The notes: generated from the sequence alone by a model not told the origin. A stretch of DNA of 64,000 nt from CBDBBY01 sp965203215 (GCA_965203215.1 CBDBBY010000001.1:3968001-4032000), one strand, 5' to 3'. Shown: positions 37,553 to 46,705, counted from the first letter of the stretch. A program made the numbers and translations.

Positions 37553-38503
37553 TCAGCGTTCACCCCGGAAGTAAGGCACGGCCAGCCGGGCGGGCTCTTC
37601 GGATTGGCCAAGTCGGCTTTTGAAGATCATCAGAACGATCGCCATAACATAGGGGAGTGCCAGGAAGATCTGGTACGGCAGGTCCACGCCGATCCCCTGG
37701 CTTTGCAGTTGGAAGGCATCAAGGAAGGCAAAGACCAGGGTTGCGATAAGGATGCCCATCGGCCGCCAGTTCGCCGCGATCACGATGACCAGCGCCAGCC
37801 AGCCCCGGCCATTGGTGATCTCGGGCACGAACCTGGCCACCGAGCCGATGGTGACGAACGCGCCGCCCATGCCGATCAGCATGCCGCCCATGATCACTGC
37901 GCCGTATTGACGCAATGTGACGCTCATGCCCTTGGTGTCGATAACCTTGGGGTTCTCGCCCAGACAGCGGATTTCGAGACCGTACTTGGTGCGATACAAG
38001 AAGAACCACACCGCGGGAACCATCAGAAACGCCAGATATGTCAGTATCTTCTGGGTAAAGAATATCGGGCCGATCCATGGGATATCGCTCAGGAACGGGA
38101 TCGGCACGGTCTGCATCACGTCAATTGTGGGAAAAGTGGTGCCGTCACCCGCAAGAAAGGCTTTGTAGAGATACAACGACATTCCCGCAGCCAGAAGGTT
38201 GAGCGCAAGGCCCGTGACCACCTGCTCGACTTTCAGGGTTGCTGCCATGAAGACCATAAGGAACGACATCATCGCTCCGGCCAACATGGCCACAAGGACG
38301 CCGGCAATCGTGGAGCCGGTGGCATATGCGCCGACAAATGCGGCAAACGCGGCCATCAGCATGGTGCCTTCGACACCGAGGTTGAGGATGCCCGCGCGCT
38401 CCGTAATCAACTCGCCCAGAGCCGCAAACAAAAGCGGGGTCGCAATTCGGATCGTCGCTGCGAACACGCCGATAAGGATTGTTTCCTGAAAGAAATCACC
38501 CAT
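37553..38503 (-). CDS. BMP-type ABC transporter permease (second)
   Basis: A 316-residue inner-membrane permease of the nucleoside/BMP class (NupQ-like), with about nine hydrophobic segments and the family stretch TERAGILNLGVEGTMLMAAF. The ATG at 38503 has a GGAGGG site just upstream and overlaps the preceding permease gene by 8 bases; an earlier in-frame start at 38521 is less likely. Confidence 0.93.
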   Translation of the reverse strand: MGDFFQETILIGVFAATIRIATPLLFAALGELITERAGILNLGVEGTMLMAAFAAFVGAYATGSTIAGVLVAMLAGAMMSFLMVFMAATLKVEQVVTGLALNLLAAGMSLYLYKAFLAGDGTTFPTIDVMQTVPIPFLSDIPWIGPIFFTQKILTYLAFLMVPAVWFFLYRTKYGLEIRCLGENPKVIDTKGMSVTLRQYGAVIMGGMLIGMGGAFVTIGSVARFVPEITNGRGWLALVIVIAANWRPMGILIATLVFAFLDAFQLQSQGIGVDLPYQIFLALPYVMAIVLMIFKSRLGQSEEPARLAVPYFRGER

Positions 38504-39563
38504 TTTTATCCCTCCAGACAATCTTGAAACGCGTCAGTGCGGCCGCTGCCAGGAAGAACAGCAAGACGATGGCTTCGATGGCCGATGTAATTGCATTGGG
38601 AACGCCTGTCGCGATCTGCATCTTGATGCCGCCGTTGGCGAAGGCGCCAAACAGAATTGCGACAGGCACCACGGCCAGCGGGTTCAGCATCGCCAATACG
38701 GCGACGATGATGCCGGTGAAACCGAACCCGACGGATACGTCCGGTTTCAGACGGTGGTGAACGCCGAAGACTTCGATCACCCCGGCCAAACCGGCCAGAC
38801 CGCCGCTCAGCAACATGACCAAAACCGCGGTGCGCTGGATGTTGATGCCCTTGAAGCGGGATGCGCGCGGGTTCATGCCGACCGCCCGGATTTCATAGCC
38901 GAACGATGTGCGCGTCAGCATCACATAGATCGCGACGGCACAAAGAACCGCGACCGCAAAACCGATATGCAACTTGCCGGAATCTAGCAGATTGGGCAGC
39001 CAGACCGATTTGTCGATCCGGGGTGTCTGCTGGTAAAAGCTGGACTGGTCCCGCCAAGGTCCTGACACGAGCATGAAGGACAGGAAGAATGTGATCACGT
39101 AGTTCAGCATCACGGTTGTCAGAACTTCGTTGACCTGGAACTTGGCGCGCAGATATCCTGCCAGACCGCCATAAAGGCCACCGCCAACGAAACCGGCCAT
39201 GAACAGCAGCGGGATCAGGTACACGCCCGGCGACGGACCCACGATCAGATAGGCCCAGTAAGAGGTTATCGCGCCCGCGAACAACTGACCTTCGGCGCCG
39301 ATGTTCCAGATCTTGGCGCGGAACGCGACGGCCACGGCAATGCCGGTCAGGATCAGCGGCGTGGCCTTGGCAAGGGTCTTGGTCGTTGCCCGGAAACCGC
39401 CAAAGGCCCCGTCAAGAATGGCCCCGAATGCCACCTGCAGGTCTGAACCGGCGCTTTTCAGCAGCAGAGCGCTGACCAGCACCGATCCCGCCAGTGCGAT
39501 CAGGATTGAAAAGACCTGCCAGACCGGGTTGTTCGTCACCCGCTTTTCAAGAGTGATTGCCAT
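38496..39563 (-). CDS. BMP-type ABC transporter permease (first)
   Basis: A 355-residue permease (NupP-like) with many hydrophobic segments and the motif AFRAKIWNIGAEGQLFAGAI typical of BMP-system permeases. Its ATG overlaps the ATPase stop (TGATG). It forms the channel with the permease downstream. Confidence 0.93.
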   Translation of the reverse strand: MAITLEKRVTNNPVWQVFSILIALAGSVLVSALLLKSAGSDLQVAFGAILDGAFGGFRATTKTLAKATPLILTGIAVAVAFRAKIWNIGAEGQLFAGAITSYWAYLIVGPSPGVYLIPLLFMAGFVGGGLYGGLAGYLRAKFQVNEVLTTVMLNYVITFFLSFMLVSGPWRDQSSFYQQTPRIDKSVWLPNLLDSGKLHIGFAVAVLCAVAIYVMLTRTSFGYEIRAVGMNPRASRFKGINIQRTAVLVMLLSGGLAGLAGVIEVFGVHHRLKPDVSVGFGFTGIIVAVLAMLNPLAVVPVAILFGAFANGGIKMQIATGVPNAITSAIEAIVLLFFLAAAALTRFKIVWRDKNG

Positions 39564-41092
39564 CAAGACGCCCTCGCATTCTCGGACAGTTCGGTTCTGT
39601 GGCCAGCCATCAGCAGGCCGATTTGTTCTATGTCCGCTTTTTCCGAGGTGAACTCGCCCATGATCCGCCCCTTGAAGATCACCAGAACGCGGTCCGCGAG
39701 GCTGAACAGCTCTTCCAACTCTTCCGAGGCCATCAGGATTCCATAGTCGTTGCGTCGCTTTTCCAGAAGACGCTCGTGCATGTATTCGATAACGCCCACG
39801 TCCAGACCGCGCGACGGCTGGTTGGCCAGCAGCATCTTGGTGGCCTGGGCAAATTCGCGAGCGACGATCACCTTCTGAGCGTTGCCGCCCGACAGAGTCC
39901 GGGTGGTTGTCAACTCGGACGGGGTCTTGATTTCGAATTCTTCAATTGCACGGCGGGCAACCTCGCCCATCTTGCGGAAATTCAGAAAACCGCCATTGGC
40001 AATGGGCGGTTCCCGGTGATGCCCCAGCACGATTTCGTTCTGAATGTCGAAACCGCCGATCAAACCATCGGAAAGACGGTCATCCGGAATATAGCCCATA
40101 CCCTGATGCTGCACCTCAACCGGTGCGTTGTTGGTGATGTCGATGCCATCCAGCTTGACCGTCCCGCCGGTAGCGCGGCGCACACCCATCAGGGTTTCGA
40201 ACAATTCGCCCTGCCCGTTTCCGGCAACCCCGGCAATTCCGACGATTTCACCCCGGTGAACGGTCAGATCAATGCCGCTGAGCTTTTCGGCGCCAAAATC
40301 GTTCTTGGCTTTCAACCCGCTGATTTCAAGCATCGGCGCGCCACACCGGTGCGCATCCCGTTTCACGCGCAGTTCGACTTCGCGACCGACCATCAGATTG
40401 GTCAGTTCGCTTTTGGATGTCTCGGTGGTGGCAACTGTTCCGACCACTTTGCCGCGGCGCAAAACCGTGACCCGGTCGGATTGCATGACCTCATCCAACT
40501 TGTGGCTGATCAGGATGATCGACATGCCGTCATTGGTCATTTCATTGAAAATCTGGAACAGTCGGCGGGATTCCTGCGGCGTCAAAACCGCCGTGGGTTC
40601 GTCCATGATCAGAAGCTTTGCCTCAAGAAACAGCGCCTTGAGGATTTCTACCCACTGTTGCGTGCCGACCGGCAGTTGCCAGATTTTGGCGTGCAGATCG
40701 ATTTCGACATCGTAGCGTTCGCAGATCTTCAGAATACGGTCTTCGGACGATTTCAGGTCCAGAACCGCTGTCGCAGCGTCGGTCCCGATGACGATATTTT
40801 CCAGCACCGTCATGGAGTCGACCAGCACAAAGTGCTGGTGCACCATGCCGATGCCATTTGCGATCGCATCCGCCGGCGATTCCAGCCGGGCAGCTTCTCC
40901 GTTCACATAAATTGTGCCTTCTTCAGGTTTATAAAACCCGTAGATGCATTCGGCGACGGTGGATTTTCCGGCTCCATTCTCTCCCAGCAGGCAATGAATC
41001 TCGCCAGCCACAACGTCGAAATTGACCCGGTCATTAGCGACAACCTGATGGAATCGTTTGGTGACGTTCTCAACCTTCAGGAACGGCGGCAT
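39563..41092 (-). CDS. BMP-type ABC transporter ATP-binding protein (two ABC domains)
   Basis: A 509-residue fused double ATPase of the nucleoside/sugar type. The first domain has Walker A GENGAGKST and Walker B LLIMDEPTAVL; the second has a degenerate Walker A (GVAGNGQGE) and the signature TLSGGNAQKVIVARE. An AGGGGG site precedes the start. First gene of an operon that runs through both permeases, the racemase-like gene, puuD, puuE and the aminohydrolase, probably to the BMP protein. A long antisense open frame here is not a gene. Confidence 0.94.
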   Translation of the reverse strand: MPPFLKVENVTKRFHQVVANDRVNFDVVAGEIHCLLGENGAGKSTVAECIYGFYKPEEGTIYVNGEAARLESPADAIANGIGMVHQHFVLVDSMTVLENIVIGTDAATAVLDLKSSEDRILKICERYDVEIDLHAKIWQLPVGTQQWVEILKALFLEAKLLIMDEPTAVLTPQESRRLFQIFNEMTNDGMSIILISHKLDEVMQSDRVTVLRRGKVVGTVATTETSKSELTNLMVGREVELRVKRDAHRCGAPMLEISGLKAKNDFGAEKLSGIDLTVHRGEIVGIAGVAGNGQGELFETLMGVRRATGGTVKLDGIDITNNAPVEVQHQGMGYIPDDRLSDGLIGGFDIQNEIVLGHHREPPIANGGFLNFRKMGEVARRAIEEFEIKTPSELTTTRTLSGGNAQKVIVAREFAQATKMLLANQPSRGLDVGVIEYMHERLLEKRRNDYGILMASEELEELFSLADRVLVIFKGRIMGEFTSEKADIEQIGLLMAGHRTELSENARAS

Positions 41093-41257
41093 GTTGAGCC
41101 CCCTGCATTTTCAGCCGGTGTCAATATCCGGTTGGTTGGATTTGATGCACATCCAATTGGGCTCATGTTTCCCTCCCGCAGGCTGCAAGCTCCTCGAATG
41201 CAGCCACCCTGCCTCAAATAATGTACAATTTTGTCATCCCGTGTCTATATGTCTGGC

Positions 41258-41611
41258 TCATTTCGCGAATCGGTGGCACGGCCGCTGGATGCGCAGATCT
41301 GCGGATTGGTTCAGAGCGATGTGTGACAGCCCGAGCGACCGCGCGCAGGGCGGGTAGCAAAGCGCCGCGTCGGTGACCAGCACGGCATCCTTCGCCACAG
41401 CCGCACGTTTAGCAGAGATGACGCCTGAGCCCGCACGGCGGCGCCCTCGCCGCGGCGCCGAGGCCAGCCGGTCCGAAGACGACATCCAATCCTGAAATTC
41501 CGCCTGATCCATCGTCTTGATCCCAAACGCTTTTCCCAATTCAACGCATAGCATGAAACGAAAATGAGGCCGTTGAATAACCCGGCCCTCGGCGATTTCC
41601 GGGCTGGCCAA
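41258..41611 (-). mobile_element. IS1595-like transposase remnant
   Basis: The minus-strand frame contains RRGRRRAGSGVISAKRAAV and DAVLVTDAALCYPPCARSLG, LSHIALNQSA, resembling the core of IS1595 (ISXO2-like) transposases around the second catalytic Asp. Neither end is intact. Together with the next remnant it fills the ~1 kb gap 41093-42118 between the leftward transporter operon and the rightward hydrolase genes; 41093-41257 should hold the transporter promoter. Confidence 0.45.
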
Positions 41612-41839
41612 CGCGGCACCGTCCGGTCGGAGGTCCGCCGGGCGGAGTCAGGCGATTCCGGCCCGCCGATCGCGCCGGAATCGCAGAAACGAGCATGTCG
41701 CGCATCCGAGTCATGCCGGAGGCGGGGAATCGCGCGTGGAAAGGCCGCGAGCCGCTTCAGGTTGATCGCGGCGGTCGTCGGGCAGGGCTGGATCTTCATG
41801 TTGCCGAGGCCGCGCGAAAGCGCGCGCCGGACGTGACGG

Positions 41840-42108
41840 CCGTGCACAGCTACCTTGTTCTGCTCGCCGATCTCTCGACCGTCGTTCTGAACGACGTCTC
41901 CATCGGCGAATCCGAAAGCTTCAAGCTGGCCGCGGCCCTAACGCTCGCGCAACGGAAGGCATTCGACCTCCTCGGCGTCAATCCGGCGGGGATGTTCCCG
42001 GAAGCTGGCAGGCAGGACTCGGCGAATCGCGTTCCTGCAAAGGAAAACTTGCGTTTTCGCGCCGTGAAGTGCAGCCTAAATTGTAGACAATCTTTAAGCC
42101 TCATGTAA
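41840..42108 (+). mobile_element. Remnant of a DDE transposase C-terminal tail (relative of the 9140 remnant)
   Basis: The plus frame reads SYLVLLADLSTVVLNDVSIG, ESFKLAAALTLAQRKAFDLL and GVNPAGMF. It is homologous to 9140-9357 and, like it, is followed by GCAGCCTAAA. The QRKAFDLL end is typical of IS1634/IS4-type transposase C-termini. No catalytic core remains. Confidence 0.5.
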
Positions 42109-42118
42109 ATTGAGTGGC

Positions 42119-42910
42119 ATGACAACTGTTGATCTGCCCAAATCCGATCTCCATCGGTCAGACGCCTGCCTGACCGCCCATATGCTGGATCTCGCGACCG
42201 GACGACCTGCGGATGGAATCAATGTCGACCTGCTGCGGCACCTGCCTGACCGGCTTGATCTTGTGGCATCGGCAATCACCAATTCCGACGGTCGCTTGCC
42301 GTCCCCCCTGCTGACCCGCGAGACCGCCGAGACAGGAAGGTACAGTCTGGCGTTCGCGGTGAACAACGGGTTCTTCAACACCGTGCCTGTCGAATTCGAA
42401 ATCACAGACGTTTCCAGACACCACCACGTTCCATTGGTGCTGTCGCCCTACGGGTATTCGACCTATCGCGGCGCACCACCGCATCGGGCGCCGAACACCG
42501 GATTTCGGAAAAAGAACGCGCATCTGACCATTCCGGAACAGGCCGCCCCTCCCCCGGGGTCGATGGGGCCGGGCATGACAGTCCATGTCATTGATATCTC
42601 TTGCGGCGGCGGCGCGGGCGGCATGCCTGTCGAAGTGCAGACACCATCCGGCACGCTGATGAGCAATCTGATCACAAACGCCGAAGGCAGGACGACCGAA
42701 TGGCTGGTTGCGCCTGATCGGCTGGAAACAGGCACTTATGAAATCCGGTTCGATTTCGATCGGTACTTCACCGGGCAAGAGTCCGGCAACGGAACGAAAT
42801 CCTTCTTTCCCTGCGCTAGGGTGTGCTTTCATGTTAGCGATCCGACCCAACATTATCACATTCCGCTGCTTGCCGCGCCGTGGGGGTATACCTGCTATCG
42901 CGGCTCATGA
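42119..42910 (+). CDS. Tandem 5-hydroxyisourate hydrolase (two transthyretin-like domains)
   Basis: A 263-residue protein made of two transthyretin-like HIU hydrolase domains. Domain 1 (about 18-120): catalytic-type His21 (LTAHMLD), Arg59 (SDGRLP), a His cluster at 101-103 (RHHHVPL) and the C-terminal signature as YRGA at 116-119. Domain 2 (about 152-263): His156 (VHVIDIS), Arg191 (AEGRTTE), HYH at 245-247 and the exact C-terminal YRGS. HIU hydrolases are normally ~110-120 residues with one domain. It opens the rings of 5-hydroxyisourate made by PuuD. The start at 42119 is the first ATG; the stop overlaps a start of the next gene. Confidence 0.9.
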   Translation: MTTVDLPKSDLHRSDACLTAHMLDLATGRPADGINVDLLRHLPDRLDLVASAITNSDGRLPSPLLTRETAETGRYSLAFAVNNGFFNTVPVEFEITDVSRHHHVPLVLSPYGYSTYRGAPPHRAPNTGFRKKNAHLTIPEQAAPPPGSMGPGMTVHVIDISCGGGAGGMPVEVQTPSGTLMSNLITNAEGRTTEWLVAPDRLETGTYEIRFDFDRYFTGQESGNGTKSFFPCARVCFHVSDPTQHYHIPLLAAPWGYTCYRGS

Positions 42911-42921
42911 ACGAGGACGCC

Positions 42922-44085
42922 ATGACTGAACCGCTTTTCTCCATCCCGATGATCGAACGCTTCATCGGGTACGATACGATCAGCCGCAACTCGAACCTGC
43001 CATTGATCCACTTCGTGCGCGACTATCTGTCCGAATTGGGCGTCGAATCCGTCCTGACACATGACGAGAGCGGGGAAAAAGCCAATCTCTTTGCCACGAT
43101 CGGCCCCAAAGATCGCCCCGGCATTGTTCTGTCCGGTCACACCGATGTGGTACCATGCGAAGATCAGGAATGGACCAGCGATCCGTTCACGCTGGCCAAG
43201 CTGGATGATCGTATCGTGGGGCGCGGCGTCTGCGACATGAAGGGTTTTCTGGCCGTTGCCACCGCGTTTGCGCCGATATTCTCAGGCCGTGAACTCAAGA
43301 CCCCGATTCACCTTGCCATGTCCTTTGATGAAGAGGTCGGCTGTCTCGGCGTGCCCCTGCTACTCAAAGATCTCCATCAACGCGGTATCGCGCCGCTGGC
43401 CTGCATCGTTGGCGAGCCTTCCAGGATGGGGCTGGTCCGCGCCCATAAAGGCAAGATCGGCGGCCATATCACCGTCACGGGCGTGCCATCGCATTCCGGT
43501 GTCGCCCATCTGGGGGTGAACGCGGTCGAAGCAGCGGGCGAAGCCATCGCCAAGATGAAGCAAATTCAGCGCCGCCTGCGTAAGGAAGGCCCTTTTGACA
43601 ACGCCTTTGAAGAGCCAACCCATACCACCATTCAGACCGACATGGTTCACGGGGGCACTGCAGTCAATATTGTGGCCGCCCGATGCACGTTCGACTTCGA
43701 TATCCGTTTTCTGCCCGGTGAAGATCCGATGGATTACGTCAACGAATGCCGCAGCTACGTCGAGGAACATATCGAGCCGGAAATGAAAGCCGTTGACCCA
43801 AATACCGGTTTCAAATGGGAATTCGTTCCGGGCTGCGCGGCCCTGAACACCGCAGAAGATGATGAAGTGATGGAGCTTGCCAAGGCGTTGTCCGGTCAAA
43901 ACAGTTCAACATGCGTGGGATTCGGCACCGAGGCCGGGCATTTTCAGGAGGCGGGCATGCCCACTTTCATCTGCGGCCCGGGCTGCATCGATCAGGCCCA
44001 CAAGGCGGATGAATTCCTGACGCTCGACCAGATCGTCAAATGCGAAAAATTCCTGTGGAGGCTGGTTGATCGTGTGTCGGCATGA
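42922..44085 (+). CDS. M20 family metallohydrolase (acetylornithine deacetylase/ArgE-like)
   Basis: A 387-residue zinc amidohydrolase. Metal-site motifs are visible: SGHTDVVP (first His), GRGVCDMKGF (bridging Asp) and DEEVGCLG (catalytic Glu-Glu); the dimerisation insert begins near KIGGHITVTGVPSHSG. The family cleaves N-acyl or N-carbamoyl groups. An ATG at 42907 overlaps the preceding stop as ATGA, but the ATG at 42922 has a GAGG site at the right distance and is preferred. It sits inside a run of transthyretin-like genes, so it may act as an allantoate- or ureido-type amidohydrolase rather than on acetylornithine. Confidence 0.9.
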   Translation: MTEPLFSIPMIERFIGYDTISRNSNLPLIHFVRDYLSELGVESVLTHDESGEKANLFATIGPKDRPGIVLSGHTDVVPCEDQEWTSDPFTLAKLDDRIVGRGVCDMKGFLAVATAFAPIFSGRELKTPIHLAMSFDEEVGCLGVPLLLKDLHQRGIAPLACIVGEPSRMGLVRAHKGKIGGHITVTGVPSHSGVAHLGVNAVEAAGEAIAKMKQIQRRLRKEGPFDNAFEEPTHTTIQTDMVHGGTAVNIVAARCTFDFDIRFLPGEDPMDYVNECRSYVEEHIEPEMKAVDPNTGFKWEFVPGCAALNTAEDDEVMELAKALSGQNSSTCVGFGTEAGHFQEAGMPTFICGPGCIDQAHKADEFLTLDQIVKCEKFLWRLVDRVSA

Positions 44086-44438
44086 TCATGGCGGGCGGTT
44101 TCTCGATCCATTGCGCGGATCTGACCCGAGGGGAACCGGCAGTCGGGCTTTTCATCGAATTGCTGAATTCCCAAGACCGGATCATTGCATCCGGTCATAT
44201 CGACAGGAAAGGCATGCCGGATTGCTCTGAAAGTCTTGCGGAGCCAAAGCCGAACGGTGTCTACACCGCCCGGTTTCATGTTTCCGACTATTTCCGACGC
44301 TGCGGACTTGCAGCATCACAGAATATGCCCTTTCTCGATATCGTGCCCTTTCAGTTTGAAAGCCACGATCCCGGGTTTCACGTCCATCTGCCCTTCAAGT
44401 TTTCGCCTTGGGGGTTTTCGTGTTTCAGAGGAAACTGA
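44082..44438 (+). CDS. Transthyretin/HIU hydrolase-like protein, divergent (third domain)
   Basis: A 118-residue single transthyretin-like domain. The N-terminal His is kept (FSIHCADL, His10), the C-terminal HVH pair is kept (FHVHLPFKFSP), and the signature is changed from YRGS to FRGN. The Arg expected after the first strands is not in the usual GR position (IDRKGMPD). The start overlaps the M20 stop as ATGA; a second ATG lies six bases on. It is probably a paralogue with a modified substrate. Confidence 0.85.
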   Translation: MIMAGGFSIHCADLTRGEPAVGLFIELLNSQDRIIASGHIDRKGMPDCSESLAEPKPNGVYTARFHVSDYFRRCGLAASQNMPFLDIVPFQFESHDPGFHVHLPFKFSPWGFSCFRGN

Positions 44439-44439
44439 G

Positions 44440-44769
44440 ATGGCGGGAGGAATTTCCATACATGCGGTTGATATCGCTTTTGGTTGCCCGGCAGCCGGGC
44501 TGCGCTTGGAACTGAGGCGCGCGGATGGCGGCCAGCTTTTGCACGATGCTTTCACCGACATCGCCGGCAAGATTTCGGCCCCGAACCATGATCGGGGCCG
44601 TTTTCTGGCGGTCTTTCATATTGGGGATTATCTGCGCGCCAAAGGATACGAGGGCGAGATTTTTCAGGAGGCGGTGAGTTTTCCTTTTGGAATTGATCAA
44701 CCGGAGCGGCACCATCACCTGCCACTAAAATTCACTCCGTTCGGGATGTCATTGTTCCTTACCCACTGA
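44440..44769 (+). CDS. Transthyretin/HIU hydrolase-like protein, divergent (fourth domain)
   Basis: A 109-residue transthyretin-like domain starting one base after the preceding stop. It keeps the N-terminal His (ISIHAVDI, His8) and the His cluster (RHHHLPLKFTPFG), but the Arg position is Lys (IAGKISAP), and the C-terminal YRGS signature is lost (ending SLFLTH). Probably not a standard HIU hydrolase; it may form mixed oligomers with the other domains or act on another ring. Confidence 0.82.
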   Translation: MAGGISIHAVDIAFGCPAAGLRLELRRADGGQLLHDAFTDIAGKISAPNHDRGRFLAVFHIGDYLRAKGYEGEIFQEAVSFPFGIDQPERHHHLPLKFTPFGMSLFLTH

Positions 44770-44789
44770 CAGGCATTGAAATATGAACC

Positions 44790-45384
44790 GTGAGCTTCAA
44801 AATCATCAGTCCTTCCGCCGCCGCCAATTTGATCACGAGCAATGATACTGTCGCCATCGCAGGCTTTGTTGGCGTCGGCGTTCCCGATGAATTTCTGGCT
44901 GCTATTGAGACGCGTTATCGGAAAATACAGGCACCGAATGATTTGACGTTGCTGTTTGTCGCCGCTCCCGGGACGGTAAGGGTCGCGGGCCGAACCGCCT
45001 GGCCCACGATGGCCTGATCAAACGCAGCGTTGGCTGCCACTACGGCCTGGCCCTGACCTGTTTGGGCATGGCTGAAATCAGCCGGCAGGGCAATGTGAGC
45101 GTGTCACGCTTTGGCATCCGCCTGCCCGGCGCCGGGGATTTGTGAACATCAGCACCAACGCGCAAAAGGTTCTGTTCTGCGGCACTTTCACCGCCGGCGG
45201 CCCGGAGGTCGTGATCGCTGATGGCAAGATCACAATCAGCAAGGAAGGCGCGGTGCCCAAGTCCATCGAAACCGTGCGCCAGATCACCTTTTCAAGGCCA
45301 CAAGGAGCGGCGCGACTGACAGCGGAACATGTTGATCTATGGCGCCCGCCCTCGGTTGCGACATCCACTGTGGCCGGATCGTGA
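44790..45384 (+). pseudogene. Acetate/propionate CoA-transferase (YdiF-like), frameshifted and internally deleted
   Basis: The start MSFKIISPSAAANLI... VAIAGFVGVGVPDEFL is that of YdiF-type CoA-transferases, but the total is far shorter than the ~500-650 residues of the family. Frame breaks lie near 44971 and 45136 (each one G short), and at about 45050 the protein jumps from the N-terminal (GRGPNRLAHDGLIKRSV) to the C-terminal region (LGMAEISRQGNVSVSRF; NAQKVLFCGTFTAGGPEV), so about 300 residues are gone. It is a dead gene at the end of the hydrolase operon. 45385-45507 holds nothing recognised. Confidence 0.8.
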
Positions 45385-45507
45385 TGCCGTACGATGAAGC
45401 CCTTGTTGATCGGAAAATGCTCTGATCCGGGCAATTCGGTCATGTCACCGAATTCGGCAAAGCCCGCTACAGTTAACGGCATGGGTTTCAGGGCCGGTGG
45501 CCAAAGA

Positions 45508-45993
45508 TCAGGTCCAGAAGCTGCGGTGGGAATCCAGGATTTCGGCTTCCAGTTCTTCGAACGGTCCGCGCACATCAATGTCGCGACGACCCGCTGCGAT
45601 GACGGTTCGGCACGGCAGGTCCATAGTCATGTTTTCGGGGTGATCGCCGGTGATTTCACCAAGCGCGTGCTCGGTCGTACCAAAGACAATCGCGCCGATA
45701 CCGGCCCAATAAGCTGAACCGGCACACATGCAGCACGGCTCAACCGAAGTATATAGCGTGCAGTCCGCCAGAAACCCGGGCGAATATTTGCGCGCTGCGG
45801 CTCGCGCCAGATTGGTTTCCGCGTGACCCGGCCCGCCATCCTTTGGAAAGCCGTTTCCTTCTTCAAGCAAAACGTTGCCGTCCGGGCCGACAAGAATTGC
45901 GCCAAACGGATGCGCGCCTTCGGCCTGAGACCGGGCAGCGACGGCCATGGCCTTGCGCAGGTTTGCGATATCTGTCGCTCTTTGGTCTGACAT
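45508..45993 (-). CDS. Nucleoside/purine deaminase (guanine deaminase-like)
   Basis: A 161-residue zinc deaminase of the cytidine/guanine deaminase family. The zinc His and catalytic Glu are in GHAETN, and the zinc Cys pair is PCCMC. A GGAGATTCC ribosome site precedes the ATG. Context (XdhAB, PuuD) supports guanine to xanthine deamination. Oriented opposite to its neighbours. tRNA-adenosine deaminase TadA is an alternative but less likely here. Confidence 0.88.
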   Translation of the reverse strand: MSDQRATDIANLRKAMAVAARSQAEGAHPFGAILVGPDGNVLLEEGNGFPKDGGPGHAETNLARAAARKYSPGFLADCTLYTSVEPCCMCAGSAYWAGIGAIVFGTTEHALGEITGDHPENMTMDLPCRTVIAAGRRDIDVRGPFEELEAEILDSHRSFWT

Positions 45994-46092
45994 TGGAATC
46001 TCCGGTGTCTCTGCGGCTCATCTTTTTGTAGACAATAGTGGATATTTTTGCACACAAGGTAAACCAAAAAGAGCAACCGGAGGTCCGACACT

Positions 46093-46674
46093 ATGCCCGC
46101 GTCCAACAGCACAATGACCCATTCAAGCTCAATTTTGCTGGTGGTTGACATTCAGCAGCGGCTCGCGCCCACCATCCGCGGTATCGACGGGATTGTGACC
46201 CGCAACGCCGCCTTGATCGAGGCCAGCGAAATACTTGATGTCCCTGTAGTATTCACCGAACAATACCCTGCGGGTCTAGGGCACACGGACCCCCGGCTAT
46301 TGGAACTGGCGCCCAAAGCCGCAGTCTACGAAAAGATCCATTTCAGCGCGGCAGCCGAGGCTGGTTTTACTGACTTGATCAGCGGGCTCGGTCGCCATGA
46401 AATCGTCGTGACGGGAACCGAATCCCATATTTGCGTGTTGCAAACAGCGCTGGGACTTACTGCGTTAGGGTACAATATCCGCTTTTGTGTCGACGCGGTC
46501 GGATCGCGCACCGACACCGACAAGGCGATTGCCGTCGAGCGCGCGCGGGAGGCGGGCCTGTCGCTGGTCACCGCCGAGATGGTGCTGTTCGAATGGCTGG
46601 AACGTGCCGATACTGAAGCCTTTCGCGCCCTCCTGCCCAATATCCGCGGTCTGGCCGCAGCTGACGCATGCTGA
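46093..46674 (+). CDS. Isochorismatase-fold cysteine hydrolase
   Basis: A 193-residue isochorismatase-family protein. The Asp-Lys-Cys triad is seen as LLVVDIQQRL, VYEKIHFSA and TGTESHICVLQTA, where the Cys follows a cis peptide. The ATG follows a GGAGG site. Relatives in purine and hydantoin clusters hydrolyse carbamoyl or ureido compounds, so it may help release ammonia from late intermediates. It lies directly before xdhA. Confidence 0.88.
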   Translation: MPASNSTMTHSSSILLVVDIQQRLAPTIRGIDGIVTRNAALIEASEILDVPVVFTEQYPAGLGHTDPRLLELAPKAAVYEKIHFSAAAEAGFTDLISGLGRHEIVVTGTESHICVLQTALGLTALGYNIRFCVDAVGSRTDTDKAIAVERAREAGLSLVTAEMVLFEWLERADTEAFRALLPNIRGLAAADAC

Positions 46675-46705
46675 TGTTTTAACTCCGACGATCAAGGACA
46701 CGCAG

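Noticed and set aside
39557..41221. 554-codon open frame antisense to the double ABC ATPase
   Set aside because: The opposite strand encodes a complete ATPase with all motifs; the antisense product is His/Gln/Phe-rich and resembles no protein.
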